Position numbers and translations under genes: made by a program. A model generated the notes under the pieces. The model was not told where the DNA came from. It did no database searches and saw only the letters and a program-made list of their open reading frames with translations. Positions 43,325-54,211 of a stretch of 64,000 nucleotides of DNA are shown in pieces. Positions within the stretch are counted from its first letter, which is position 1; every line of letters begins with the position of its first letter. The stretch covers positions 124,001-188,000 of the forward strand of contig JAEBUN010000038.1 in assembly GCA_023014365.1 (NCBI GenBank). The letters are read 5' to 3'. The DNA is from Lepiota brunneoincarnata (taxonomy: Eukaryota; Basidiomycota; Agaricomycetes; Agaricales; Agaricaceae).

Positions 43325-45594
43325 GCGTAAAGAGTGGTGGCATGGACAGAGGCCACGAGCTGTTCATGAGTGAACACAGGCCAGAAGTTGTGTGGGTTGA
43401 CTGATGCATAGTCGCTATTCCCCCCTTTAGGGTAGATGTTCCATCGTCTAGTTAGGGTGTCAGGCTTGGTGCTGAGGCAGCCGGGTCGGAACCGGATGAC
43501 AAGGTGGAATTGGGATAGGAACTTGGACCAACAAGCTTGGCGGCAAGTAAGGATCTTGGTGGTACAGAAGTATTCGAGGTTTTTGTGGTCGGTGACTACA
43601 TCAATAGTGAGAGGGGCACCCTCAAGATAGTGCTGCCAGATACGAAAAGCCTCGAATATCGCCAGGAGTTCCTTGTCGTGGGTGTCATAATTAAGTTCGG
43701 CCGTGTTAAAGGTGCGGGAATGGAATGCAACAGGGTGAACCTCACCATCATCGGTGATGATAGAGAAGATAGCTGCAAGGGTGTAGTCGGAGGCGTTGGT
43801 CTCGACAATGATCTGAGTGTTGGGGGCCCAAGGAGTGAGGATGGGGGCGGATATGAATGCTTCTTTCAAGGAACTGAAGGCTTTGCGGCATTTGTCGGTG
43901 AAATTCCATTTCACGTCTTTGCGGGTGAGGCGAGTGAGCGGAACGACAATGTCGGAGTAACCGTGAATGAAGCAATGGTAAAAATTGGTGAAACCTAAGA
44001 AGGACTGGATGTCCTTGACTTTCTTGGGTTCCGGCCACTCCTGGATGGTCTTGACCTTAGATTGGTCCATTCGGAGACCGTTGGGGGAAAGAATGTAGCC
44101 GAGATATTCCACTGTGTCAGCATGGAACTGGCATTTGTCAGGGTGGGTGTATAGGCCATGTTGTCGGAGCTGCTTAAGAACCTCCTTGACTTGGTCACGA
44201 TGGATACTATGATTGTCAGAGTATATCAGGATGTCGTCAAGATTGATGGTAATGCAGATGTCGAGCATGTCCTTGAATATATTGTTCATAAACCACTGGA
44301 AAGTGGCAGGGGCGTTGGTGAGGCCGAAAGGCATAAACATCCATTCGAAGGAGCCGTAGCGGGTCCGAAAGGCGGTCTTCCATTCGTCGCCGTCAGCAAC
44401 GCGGACAAGATGGTAGGCGTGATGGAGGTCAATTTTGGTATATACGCAGGCTTTGCGAGGGGAGTCTAAGAGGTCGGAGATGAGCGGAAGGGGGTAGCGG
44501 TCCTTCTTGGTAATATGGTTGAGACCTCTAAAATCAACACATAAGTGGAGGGAGCCGTCCTTTTTCTTGACGAAGAGGACCGGGGCTCCATGAGGAGAAG
44601 TGGAAGGGTGAATGAAACCAATGGACAAATGTTCATCAATAAAATCACGTAGAGCTCCAAGCTCTGATTGCGAAAGGGAATAAATGGTACCGACCGGAGG
44701 CTGACCGCTGTCCTCTAGGTTAATCTGGAGGTCGTAAGGGCGGTGTGGAGCGAGTGTGTCAGCACGCGATTTACTGAACACATCTGCGAACTCATGGTAT
44801 TCCTTGGGGATGGACGAGAGGTTAGCCGGGTCTTCAGAGACGGAAGAAGATGCGGCCGATGCGGAGGCGGCGGAGAGGTTGATTCGGAATTGTTGGGAGC
44901 CAGGGAGCTTGGCAGCGCGGATAAAGGCAGGAGCGTTTATCAGGGAGACATGGGGTTTCGCAATGGAGGCAGATTGGGATGAGGTCCCGGACAGGGGTGG
45001 TGAACCTAGGTCAGGAGTGTCAGGGGCAGCCATAAACAGGGCCGATGCGGGTGCGATGCAGGTAGAGATGGAAGCAGGATTCTCGAGTAGGGATGGCTGG
45101 AAAGTGATACTGCCCAAAGCCCAGTCAATCAACAGATTGTAGCGGGTGAGCCAGTTGTGTCCTAAGACCACAGAACAGGAAGAGTCGAGCCGGGTGACAT
45201 AAGTGTCCAAAATGATAGATTCACCGGAGGAGAAAGATACAGGCAGTTGTGCAAGCTCCGTAATGTAGGCATTTGAGGTTCCATCAAATAACCGAAGTTC
45301 AATAGCTGGGATGGATGAGGTTGGAATACTATGAGAACGAACAAAAGATGAGTCCACAAAACAGTGAGTAGAACCACTATCAACAAGAGCCTTGAAAGGA
45401 GAAAGAGAAGAGAAATCAGAACTAACTACATTGTCCGTTGTAGAAAGCAGGTCCGAAGCGGAGAGTACGGAAGCGGAAACAGAAGATAAGGAAGTAACTA
45501 AAGGAGAAGTTAATGTATGTAATATGAAAAGAGTTCGGGTTGGAAAGAGCGGACACATTGAGACGGAAACTCTCTGGAGCACAGCAGAGTTCAA
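43141..45594 (-). CDS. Chimeric ORF: gypsy3 protease-RT-RNase H fused in frame to LINE ORF1 zinc knuckles
   Basis: 817 uninterrupted codons on the minus strand. The gypsy part (residues about 1-755) has protease ALVDSGSTHCF, RT (LCVDFRGLN, NLDDILIY: the Tyr-x-Asp-Asp box reads NLDD) and RNase H (VETNAS, YDTHDKELLAI, TDHKNLEYF). At about 43324 the frame passes into LINE A9 ORF1 (TNHRVFAACCKG, SCPHTPICMNCGGAH) and ends at its stop. Integrase and chromodomain are lost. The fusion most likely comes from truncation or recombination. In-frame fusion has a one-in-three chance, so it need not be functional. Confidence 0.8.
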   Translation of the reverse strand: MNSAVLQRVSVSMCPLFPTRTLFILHTLTSPLVTSLSSVSASVLSASDLLSTTDNVVSSDFSSLSPFKALVDSGSTHCFVDSSFVRSHSIPTSSIPAIELRLFDGTSNAYITELAQLPVSFSSGESIILDTYVTRLDSSCSVVLGHNWLTRYNLLIDWALGSITFQPSLLENPASISTCIAPASALFMAAPDTPDLGSPPLSGTSSQSASIAKPHVSLINAPAFIRAAKLPGSQQFRINLSAASASAASSSVSEDPANLSSIPKEYHEFADVFSKSRADTLAPHRPYDLQINLEDSGQPPVGTIYSLSQSELGALRDFIDEHLSIGFIHPSTSPHGAPVLFVKKKDGSLHLCVDFRGLNHITKKDRYPLPLISDLLDSPRKACVYTKIDLHHAYHLVRVADGDEWKTAFRTRYGSFEWMFMPFGLTNAPATFQWFMNNIFKDMLDICITINLDDILIYSDNHSIHRDQVKEVLKQLRQHGLYTHPDKCQFHADTVEYLGYILSPNGLRMDQSKVKTIQEWPEPKKVKDIQSFLGFTNFYHCFIHGYSDIVVPLTRLTRKDVKWNFTDKCRKAFSSLKEAFISAPILTPWAPNTQIIVETNASDYTLAAIFSIITDDGEVHPVAFHSRTFNTAELNYDTHDKELLAIFEAFRIWQHYLEGAPLTIDVVTDHKNLEYFCTTKILTCRQACWSKFLSQFHLVIRFRPGCLSTKPDTLTRRWNIYPKGGNSDYASVNPHNFWPVFTHEQLVASVHATTLYALTNHRVFAACCKGQPIYRLPIAPTFANRSCPHTPICMNCGGAHAVLALACPFWAHCFNWE

Positions 45595-45633
45595 TGCAAT
45601 CCTCAGTCTGTGCAGAGGCCTGAGGACTGCTGA

Positions 45634-45636
45634 CTA
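45634..45636 (-). promoter_or_regulatory. Candidate UAG readthrough site between gag and pol (gypsy2 family)
   Basis: In both gypsy3 (45634-45636) and gypsy2 (37201-37203) the only separator of gag and pol is a UAG in the context GGAAAAATAGTCAGC. In gypsy3 gag and pol are in the same frame across it. Suppression of this stop would yield Gag-Pol. Confidence 0.5.
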
Positions 45637-47034
45637 TTTTTCCGAGCTCAGGAGAGTCTGCGCATCTGTCTCGGGAAGCTGAGCCTGTTGGCCTTTAGCC
45701 TTGGCATCAGGGAATTTCTTCTTGTCACAGTTAGCAGCCCTGTGATTGGGGTCTGCGCAGACAAGGCAGAGGTTATTGTCGAAACGTCGTTGACGTTCCT
45801 TGGGGGTTAATTTACCATCCTTACCAAGTTTACTAGTAAGGTTGGATTTGGGCGGGGCCGATTTCTGACCGGCAGACAGGTTGGGTGGATTGCCCTTGAA
45901 GTTGTTGTTGGGGGTGCTGCCTTTGTTATTAATGGCAGGCTTGGCGGCAGGTTGCGGGTTGGTTGAGGTGGAAGGGGATGGGTTACCTCCAGGTTTCCTA
46001 GAGGTGGTCGGGTCCAAAGCGGCTTTGGTGCGGGCCTTCTCGCGCTGGCGTTCCCAATAGTGGGCATCGATCTTCATCGCTGCTGCCTGCATTTCGATGA
46101 AGGTGTCAGGTTTGCCATCGGGCTGATTGGACAGGATGTCCTGGATGCAGTCGGGGAGGCCTTTGTAGTAGCAGTGACAAAATGCTTCGTCACCCTAGCA
46201 GAGTTGGCCAGCTAAGTGGAGAAAGTCGACGTTGTAGACGGCGATCTTCTCGTCGTAGTGCATTCGGAGGGAGTTGAGCTGCTCAGCAGCTTCTCCGGTC
46301 AGATCCGCAGGACCGAAATTGGTCTGTAGTTCCAGGGTGAACTAGTCCCAGTCCTCAATCCAGTCATGTATTATTCCATGGTTGTCGGCCTTGTCGAGGC
46401 CAATTTCGAAGTGTTGCTGTGCCACGCCTGTGAGGTATGTCAACACAAAGTTGACCTTGGTGGTGGGGATAGCGAACTGGGCCGGGTTAGTATGGAAATA
46501 GAGCTGACATTGGAAGAGGAAGGGTTTGAGTTTGGCGGGGTCGGAACCTGTAAAGATGTCAGGTTCGTGAGCTTTGGTACGGGGAGTTCGAGGAGGCTGT
46601 GGGGCTTGAGAGTTCCCACGGCTGTCCATTTGATCAGCTATGCGTTGGAAAACTTGGAGTATGAGTCTATCATGGTTGTCTCGGGTGTTGCCAGGTGGGA
46701 TGTTGTTGTTGTTGTCGCCGTTGTCTGATGGTTCGTCGTCGCCCGGGGGCCCGTCCCCATTGTCAGGGTAGTCGTCGGGATCACCAGGGTTGCTGGGATC
46801 AGGATTGGGGTCGGGGCCGTCATCGGGGCCGTCGGGAGTCTGGAATACTGAAGGTTGTATATCTTCAGAGAACCGGTCTGGGGTTGAGGGTGCGATAGAT
46901 TGTCGGCGAGAGTGAGAAGCCCTTGGGGAGTCGGGTTGCAGTTCCTCAGAAGGGGGTTGTCGAATGATGCGTTTGCTACGACGAGCAGCTGGAGTTACCA
47001 GAGTGCGAGTACGGGTAACTGTTCGAGAGACCAT
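45634..47034 (-). pseudogene. gag: gypsy3 gag
   Basis: Minus strand, start MVSRTVTRTRT at 47034. An Asp/Pro-rich N-terminus and Gag core are open to 46342, where a TAG replaces a residue after IEDWD. A second TAG near 46197 follows, then an open stretch 45634-46092 with basic linkers (KPGGNPSPSTS) and the knuckle CLVCADPNHRAANC. It ends with UAG at 45634-45636, after which the same frame continues into pol. Confidence 0.85.
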
Positions 47035-47074
47035 GGTTAGAAAAATTCAGAGTGTGGTGGACAGGAGGAGTTTG

Positions 47075-47085
47075 AGTCTGATAAT
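47075..47085 (-). other. gypsy3 primer-binding site, self-priming type
   Basis: Sense-strand ATTATCAGACT two bases after the LTR pairs with AGTCTGATAAT inside the LTR (plus coordinates 47355-47365). It is the same arrangement as gypsy2, one base shorter. Confidence 0.68.
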
Positions 47086-47087
47086 AC

Positions 47088-47748
47088 TGTTAGAGCCGGT
47101 GCAGGTCGGGACCGAGGTGGAGGGTCAGGGTGGTAACCTTGATATAAGGTAACTGGGGGACGGGGCAAAGTCAGTACGTAGACTTCGGGACCGAGGCGGA
47201 GTACGTCAGGTGGGGGGTTGGACTTGCGGCCTCAGCATATGTGCTGTGCCCTCCTACTGTCCTAGTCTGTATTTCAGGAAGTTGGGGCCAAAGCGGAGCG
47301 AGGCAGAAGAGAGGAGAGGATAGAGAACAGGGAGCTGGTCCGCTGCTCAATTTGATTATCAGACTGAGGAGTACAAGCCAAATACCTACGGTATATATAC
47401 TACCGGCCTTACGAACTATGACTTGTACTGGTTACATGCGGAGCGAAGCGGAGACCGATCTAGTTACAAATGGATTACAAATGGATTATGAATGGAATGG
47501 AAACGGGTACAGGTATGGAGACTAATAACGTATCTTGACTATGGACAGGAAATGGAGACGGGGGTATGAGACACCGAGGGTCAGGTGACCATGGCATGTG
47601 TGGAGGTGGTCGCGTGATCGGGGCAGTGGGTTGCGGTCGGAGCAGGTCAGGGCCGAGTCGGAGGGCAGAGGGTTGTTGTGTGGAACACACGTGGAGTCGA
47701 GAAGCCGAAGTTTAAATGATTAGACTCTGAGTTGGCATGGATATGACA
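47088..47748 (-). repeat. gypsy3 5' LTR
   Basis: 661 bp, same termini and length as the gypsy2 LTRs, including the TATATATA promoter element. There is no partner LTR on the other side. Confidence 0.93.
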
Positions 47749-48204
47749 ATACCTGTGAAGTGGAGAGAGGTCGCGCAGTTGTCATCGGATACTACTGTGT
47801 GCTTGGTTCTTCAGGTGGGTAAACTATCTCCGAGGAAATTCAATGGTCTCCTTGATCTCAGTTCTCGATTTGGCGACTGGCAATCGCCAATCTGGGGTAA
47901 ATCTGGGGGAGAGATTGTTGGAGCCCAAAGTGGCGGATCTGGATCAATCGGGATCAGACTAGATCGGCTGTGCCCAATAAGGGAGCAAAAGCACAGGGCG
48001 TGGTAAGCGGGGGAATTCTAACAAAAACAGATCAAACATCCCGATAAGGGGCCAGGTAACCCCCCACATGGGAACGCTTGGTCCGGGTGCCGCCGGCTTA
48101 AGCCAAGTAAGTACCGGTCGTTAGTCCATGGTAGTAGGTATCCGGTCAGGTGGCAAAGGGTAGGGCACTGGGGCTTTGGGGTTACCCACGGCTTCTCCCA
48201 TAGG
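47749..48204. other. Unassigned stretch between gypsy3 and element E1
   Basis: About 455 bp with no recognised gene. One plus-strand frame (47737-48006) is open for 89 codons (IPVKWREVAQLSSD...) without a known motif. It could be the 5' part of element E1 or a remnant of the insertion site; E2 is cut too short to decide. Confidence 0.4.
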
Positions 48205-48555
48205 GGCTGCTGATTGGGGAGGTCCGCCGCCCGGACCTTGGAGCTCTGGGTAAGTCCGCATCTGGGCATGCCCTGGGATTAGATCCCCCATGGGTGTTCC
48301 GTCCGAAGTGGGCGGCGCAGGCTTAGGGTGCTGAAACAACTCCACGCCACTGGTCCATGGACCTCTGGAAGTGCAACGTGGTTGGCTGTGGGCGAGGCAG
48401 AGACCTGGGACAGGTGGGGATCTGTGCCGATTGGCATCAGCAAACCACCTGCCTGGGAACGGGAAGCCCAGTAACCAGGGCTCTATACTAACTCCCTGGC
48501 GAAGCGTGAGCTGTAGCAGGCCGGGACAGTCTCCTGCAACTTGGCTCGAGTACAC
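48121..48555 (-). other. Antisense ORF across element E1
   Basis: A 144-codon open frame (MYSSQVAGDCPGLLQ...) on the strand opposite to the E poly(A). E2 carries the equivalent frame at 49156-49496 with a clearly similar product until the copia LTR begins. No domain is recognised. It may be real or a by-product of GC-rich sequence. Confidence 0.3.
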
Positions 48556-48731
48556 TAAATCCTCTGTCAGTTCTCCTGACTGACTAAGCCAGGTTAGAGT
48601 CTAAATTGATTCCGGGGTCTGGTGCATCCGGTGCTTGCCTCGCAAGAGCACATAGCAATAGGGTCCTCCCTCACAGGAGGGCCCTATACCTTGTAAATTG
48701 TTGATTTAAAAAAAAAAAAAAAAAAAAAAAA
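48205..48731 (+). mobile_element. Element E1: non-autonomous retroposon with a LINE-B-like tail
   Basis: At least 500 bp, repeated in inverted orientation at 48983-49496. It ends with a strong hairpin (GGGTCCTCC-CTCACA-GGAGGGCCC, about 48661-48684), then GTAAATTGTTGATTT and a poly(A) of about 25. The terminal motif matches LINE B (TATAAATTGTTGATTTC), but the body shows no RT or other domain. A family mobilised by LINE-B proteins is inferred. The left boundary is uncertain; homology to E2 can be seen from about 48205. I see no tRNA-type A/B boxes. Confidence 0.65.
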
Positions 48732-48982
48732 GATTTCTGGAACCACCGGGCTAAGAGAACGAGAAGGGATAGGAGATGGTGAAGCCAAAAGCGAGTCTTG
48801 AAAAATAAATGCCGGCTCCTAGGGAACAGGAGATGGCTCCAGGAGAAGTTCCAAATCTGGAGAAGGAGACATCTCCACGGCCCTTGAGGGAGGCTCAACT
48901 GGAATGCCAGCCAAGTGAGGTGGTGATGGTGTTGGGCACCTAAGCAAAGCCAGCACATGTTGCCCATCTAGAGACGAGGACC
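48732..48982. other. Sequence between the two inverted E elements (possible exon remnant)
   Basis: 251 bp, not matching the other repeats here. On the minus strand one frame reads like coding sequence (SSLDGQHVLALLRCP, VEMSPSPDLELLLEP, DSLLASPSPIPSRS) with a single TAG in the middle. It could be a fragment of a host gene into which the E copies inserted, or part of an older element. Confidence 0.35.
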
Positions 48983-49496
48983 ATTTTTTTTTTTTTTTTT
49001 TTGAAATCAACAATTTACAAGATATAGGGCCCTCCTGTGAGGGAGGACCCTATTGCTATGTGCTCTTGCAAGGCAAGCACCGGATGCACCAGACCCCGGA
49101 ATCAACTTAGACTCTAACCTGGCTTAGTTAGTCAGGAGAACCGACAGAGGATTTAGTGTACTCGAGCCAGGTCGCAGGAGACTGTCCCGGCCCACTACAG
49201 CTCATGCTTCACCAGGGAGTTAGTATAGAGCCCCGGTTACTGGGCTTCCTGTTCCTGGGCAGGTGGTTTGCTGATGCCAACTGGCACGGATCCCCACTTG
49301 TCCCAGGTCTCTGCCTCGCCCACAGCCAACCACGTTGCACTTCCAGAGGTCCATGGACCAGTGGCGTGGAGTTGTTTCAGCACCCTAAGCCTGCACCGCC
49401 CACTTCGGACAGAACACCCACAGGAGATCTAACCCCAGGGCATGCCCAGATGCGGACTCACCCAGAGCTCCAAGGTCCGGGCAGTGGACCTCCCCA
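48983..49496 (-). mobile_element. Element E2: inverted copy of E, truncated by the copia LTR
   Basis: Begins with a T run (about 48987-49002) and the reverse complement of GTAAATTGTTGATTTC, then the same hairpin and body as E1, to ACCTCCCCA at 49496, where the copia LTR starts. Divergence from E1 is moderate and mostly transitions. Confidence 0.68.
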
Positions 49497-49865
49497 TGTT
49501 GAAGCAGGAGCGTTGGGGGACTGGTAAGGAGTCCTAACAGCGAAGGAACGAGTGTATTACACAAAAGGAATGACTAGAAACGAAAGGAACAAGCTGTGGA
49601 CAGCTGTGAGAGACTGGAGTGGAGATAGAACTAACTACTCACCTGTGGACAGCTGTGAGAGACTGGAAGTCCCAAAAGCGTCCACAGGTGCAAGTCCATG
49701 TCTAGATCACATGACTAGCTACCAAAAGCGTCCAGGCCTATCTACAAGTCCACAAACACAACAACAAACAAGTGGGACTGTTCAGAGCACAATAAGACAA
49801 GTGCACACTGCTCACTACAGGAGTGCATATAGCACATCCTGGCATGTCACAGGGCACTCCTAACA
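49497..49865 (-). repeat. Copia 3' LTR (left end)
   Basis: 369 bp, plus strand TGTTGAAGCAGG...CTCCTAACA. Further copies are 159-445 (fragment), 54224-54591 and 63808-64000 (cut by the window end). Confidence 0.95.
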
Positions 49866-49875
49866 CACCCCCTTG
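49866..49875 (-). other. Copia polypurine tract
   Basis: Plus strand CACCCCCTTG, i.e. CAAGGGGGTG on the sense strand, directly next to the 3' LTR. Confidence 0.65.
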
Positions 49876-49907
49876 ATCTGACAAGTCCTACTGCATCAGA
49901 CATACCG

Positions 49908-52900
49908 TCACAGACCTAAAAGAGGTACTGTGGACTCCACAATTGACACAGGAACAGGCTTGGTAAGGATGTCGGCCAACTGCTCAGTGGTTGATACATG
50001 CACTGGATCAATCATTCTTGCCTCCACTGCATCACGGAGCCAGTAGAGTCGAAGGTCTAGGTGCTTCATTCGTCCGTGGTGTTCTGGATTCTTTGCAACC
50101 TGTATTCCTGACTTGTTGTCAACATAGAGTGTCGAAGGGAAGGAAATGATGTGTCCAATCTCTGAGAGAATGTTGCGCATCCACATGATCTCCTTGCCTG
50201 CTTCAACTGCTGCAACATACTCAGCTTCAGTAGTAGACAGTGTTACCAATCCCTGACGCTTTGAGGACCATCCTACAGCGCTACCACACACCAGAGTTAC
50301 ATATCCACCTGTTGCTCGTCCTGTCTCCTTGCAATCACCATGAGAGGCATCTGAGTAGGTTATAAACAACTCGTCATCATTGTTCCCTCTGTAGACTAGC
50401 TTGTAGTCAGCAGTGCCTTTGAGGTAACGGAAGAGGTGTTTGACAGCTGCCCAGTGCTGGGGGCCAGGATTGTGATTAAACCGCCCCAGATAAGCAACAG
50501 CAAATGCAATGTCGGGACGAGTCATTGTGGCCAAGTACTGGAGTGCACCCACAGCACTGAGATAGGGAATAGAGCGCATCTGGTCTTGTTCTGCAGGGGA
50601 GATTGTGATGTTGGCTAAGTCAATTCCTGGACTCATAGGAGTCTTCACAGGATTGCAGTCATCCATACCAAACTGTTTGAGCATAGAATCAATATAGTGC
50701 GATTGGGAAAGGGAGATGGTGCGGTTGGGGATATCCTGAGTGATCTGGATGTTGAGAAGAAAGGAGGTGAGACCAAGATCATGGAGTTTGAAGTGTTTTG
50801 ACAGCTCAGCTACTGTTCTGTCCATGGCTTGATTGTTCTTGGACACAAGTGTGATGTCATCAATGAAGATGGGAACAATAACACGAACGTCACCCTTGCT
50901 GTAAACATACACAGAGTTGTCTGACTTGAGCTTGGTGTAGTCCAAAGAGCTAAAGACATCATGTAGCTTCTTGTTCCACTGTCTAGCAGCCTGTTTGAGG
51001 CCATAGAGCGACTTGGTGAGCTTGCAAACATGGTTAGGACCTCCCTCGTGGTAGCCTTCAGGTTGGCGCATGTAGATTTCTTCATCCAAGTCCCCATAAG
51101 TGAAGGCAGATGAAATGTCGACAGAACGAAGTGAATAGCCTTCTTTGGCTGCCAAGGCCAGAATGAGGCGTAGGGATGCAGGGCGATATGTGGGAGCAAA
51201 GACTTCAGTATAGTCAAATCCAGGGTGTTGAGAGTACCCTTTTGCGACCAACCTAGCCTTGTAGCGCTCCACAGAGCCATCAGCCTTGAGCTTGACTCGG
51301 AACACCCAACCTGAGTTGATAGCTGTCTTGCCAGGAGGGAGCTCAATGATTTGCCAAGTGTTGTTACCCATTAAAGACATCATCTCGTCATTGCAAGCAC
51401 CTTGCCATTGAGTCCCATCAGGTGCAGACATTGCAGCCTTGAAGGTACGGAAGCCTGGGTCCTCTGTGTTGCCAGCAAACTCAACATCTTGAAAGCCATC
51501 CTCAATAGCTAGATCAGCTTCCTCCTCATCATCACTGTCAGGGACAGGAGGTGGAGGATCTCTGACCTTCCACCACTTACCAGGTGACCGTCTCACACGT
51601 GCAGAGCATCGTGGAGCAGTTGGGAGCAATGGTGGTACAGGAGGCGGTGCAACATCAAGAGGAGGCACAGGAACAGGAGGAATGATAGGAGGTGGAGCAG
51701 GGAGTGGTACATCTTGAGGAGGATGAATAGGAATGGATAGAATGACTGGAGACACCCCCTCATCGTCAAGAGGTGGTACTCCCTTAGAATGCGGAGAGGA
51801 GGGTGGTAATGGAGTTGGTGCAGTGGGTGGAGGAGTAAATCCTGGATTGGAGTTGGAATGTGAGGGAAAGTTAGACGGAGCAGATGGGACAGCCAGTGGA
51901 CGTGGTGCAGTCATCTGCACACTAGACAGTCCAGGGAAGTGCCGTTCATCAAAGTCGGCTCTCTCTGAGATCACAACTTGTTTAGTCACAGGATTGTAAA
52001 ACCTCCATGCCTTGTAGCCAATAGGATAGCCAATGAATATACACCGTTGCATGTGTGGTCCAAGTGACGTCCGCTTGTCTCTCTGCACATGAACATACGC
52101 AGTGCACCCCCAGACTCGTAGGTGAGCAACATCAGGCTTACGTTTGTAAAAGGCCTCATAAGGAGTGGTGTTGGGAAGGGGAGCAGTAGGGAGGCGATTC
52201 CAGACATGAATCATTGCAGTGAAGCACTCGCCCCAAAATGAAGGAGGGAGATGGGCTTCAGCAAGCATCGCAGTGATACGCTCACCCATTGTCCGATTAG
52301 CGCATTCAGCCAAACCATTCTGTTGGGGCCGGTTGCGTGCAGAGTGTCTCCGCTCAATCCCACAGTCAGTGGTGAATTTGATGAAGGCATTAGACATGTA
52401 TTCACCCCCTTTATCATCCTGAAGTGCACGAATCTTGCGGGAGAGCTGGTTCTCTGCCTAAGACTTGAAAGTACGAAATGCATCAAATGCCTCCGATTTC
52501 TTCTTTAGGAAGTAAGCTGCTCGGAATCGTGTTGAGTCGTCAATGAACATGATCCAGTACTTGTAACCTCGATTGGTAGGTACAGGGAGTGGTCCATGAA
52601 GATCTGAGTGCACAAGGTCAAGTGGTGCATGTGTATGATTGGTCGAGGGAGGAAATGAGGGAGCATGCATCTTGCCAGCCAAGCAAGGTTCACAAACAGG
52701 ATCGGGAGGTGTCTGAGAGGTGAGAGTGAGACCAGTCACCAATTGCTGGGAGATCATCTTCTTCACATCAGCATAGTTCTGGTGGATGAGCCTTCTGTGC
52801 CAGAGCGACAAGTCAAGAGGGAGAGAGATAGAGGCTGCAGAAGTGAGCTGGGAAGCAATGGTGACTCCCTCAAGCACAGCAGTGTTGTTAGAACGGATCC

Positions 52901-54152
52901 TAGCACAGAACAGAGTCTTTCTATCCCTCTGGAAGTCCATAGACGAAGCAGAGATGTGTATATTAAGGCCTTTATGCCTAGTAAGGTAGAGGCAAGACAG
53001 GAGATTGCTCTGAAGCTGAGGAACATGGAGAACTCGTGAAAACTGCACTGCACTCGTCACTTTTCCCCCTACAACTGGCTGAAACACCACAGAGCCCACC
53101 CCAGCTGAGTAAATGACTGAATCATCAGCTAACCGGACAGGAATGCGAAGGGGAGCATAGGAATGCATCCAGTGACGATGTGGGGTCATATGAGAAGTAG
53201 CCCCTGAGTCTGCAAGCCAATCAACGTCAGAGGAGAGCTGGGAAGGTGTGGGGGAGGTTATACTCGCGTTTCCAGCGAATTCTGTGGTGCTGAGTGCGTT
53301 TTCGGATGCAGGAGAGGGCAGGGAGTCTTGTGACACGTCCTGGGCCTTGTTGGCACGGTTCCTGGGCCGTCTAGAGCGCGATTTTGACGTGTTTTCGCGT
53401 GCACCCTTCTGGGCATCCAAAAAGGAGTAGCACTTGAGCAGTGTGTGGCCAGGCTTGTCACAAAATTCGCATTTCCCGGATGAAGGAGTGGGTGCAGAGC
53501 GTGTTGCCAGTGCCTGGGAGGAGCCTGCAGTGTCCCCAGCATGTCTACGACGTTGAATATCCTCTGTGACGAAAGCCTGGTGCACAGAAGCCTTGTCAAG
53601 TTTGTCCATGAGCAGGAGGGAAGAGGTGAATGAGGAGAATTCCTCAGCAGGGAGGGCTCTAATGAGAGCCATGGAGGCCAGTTCTTCATCCAGCTGGGCT
53701 AGTGTGAATCCAGAGGGGCGGAGATTTGCGATTTTTCGAGTATTTTCGTCCACCCTGTTCATCAGAGCCTGCAGGGACTCGTCCTCTTGCTTCCTGATGC
53801 TGAATAAGTCGTCATACGCGTTAAAACGCGTCCCAGCACGCTTTTGGAGGTGTATTTGCTCTAGGGCCTTCCACATCTTCACAGGATCGTCCTGAATCAA
53901 GTTGAAATGGATCCTTTGGTCAGGTTCCACCATTAGAAACAGCCAGCCAGCTGCCTTGTCCGCTTTAGCCTCCCAAGCTTCCTTAACCTGATATTCTTCT
54001 TTGGTGGGGGGAGATGAGAGTGAGGGACTTAGCATAGAACCAGATACCACTCTCCACAGCCCAGAAGCTCGAAACCACGCCTCCATCTCTCCAGACCATG
54101 TGGGGTAGTTGGAAGCGCTCAATTTGTCGAAATGGGGAGTGCTGGAAGCCAT
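49908..54152 (-). pseudogene. Copia gag-pol polyprotein (one in-frame TAG)
   Basis: Minus strand, start MASSTPHFDKLSASNYPTW at 54152. In order: copia-type Gag (WKALEQIHLQKRAGTRF), knuckle CEFCDKPGHTLLKC (about residue 230), protease WLADSGATSHM, GAG-pre-integrase/integrase zinc (LWHRRLIHQNY...CEPCLAG), integrase catalytic region (HSDLHGP, MFIDDSTRF, DDKGGEY, NGLAECANRT), RT (WVFRVKLKADG, catalytic FIDDITLVS) and RNase H (YSDASHGDCKETGR, STTEAEYVA, VDNKSG). The only lesion is TAG at 52458-52460 within integrase (FKS-stop-AENQLSR), a CAG-to-TAG change. Retroelement enzymes act in cytoplasmic particles and integrase in the nucleus. Confidence 0.92.
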
Positions 54153-54211
54153 TGGGAGAGGCAGAAATGAGTGAAAGGGTAAAAACGCGTTTTGAAGCTG
54201 TTATAGCCCGG

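Larger units (their letters stand above)
43325..47748 (-). mobile_element. gypsy3: truncated second copy of the gypsy2 family
   Basis: Minus strand, with its 5' LTR (47088-47748), primer site, gag and pol up to RNase H. The 3' part (integrase, chromodomain, the antisense gene and the 3' LTR) is missing; the break at about 43324 joins LINE A9. It is close to gypsy2 and useful for telling ancestral from mutated codons. Confidence 0.9.

Noticed and set aside
48205..48731. Element E as a tRNA-derived SINE
   Set aside because: I see no A-box or B-box promoter motifs and no tRNA-like fold; the 5' end is also undefined.
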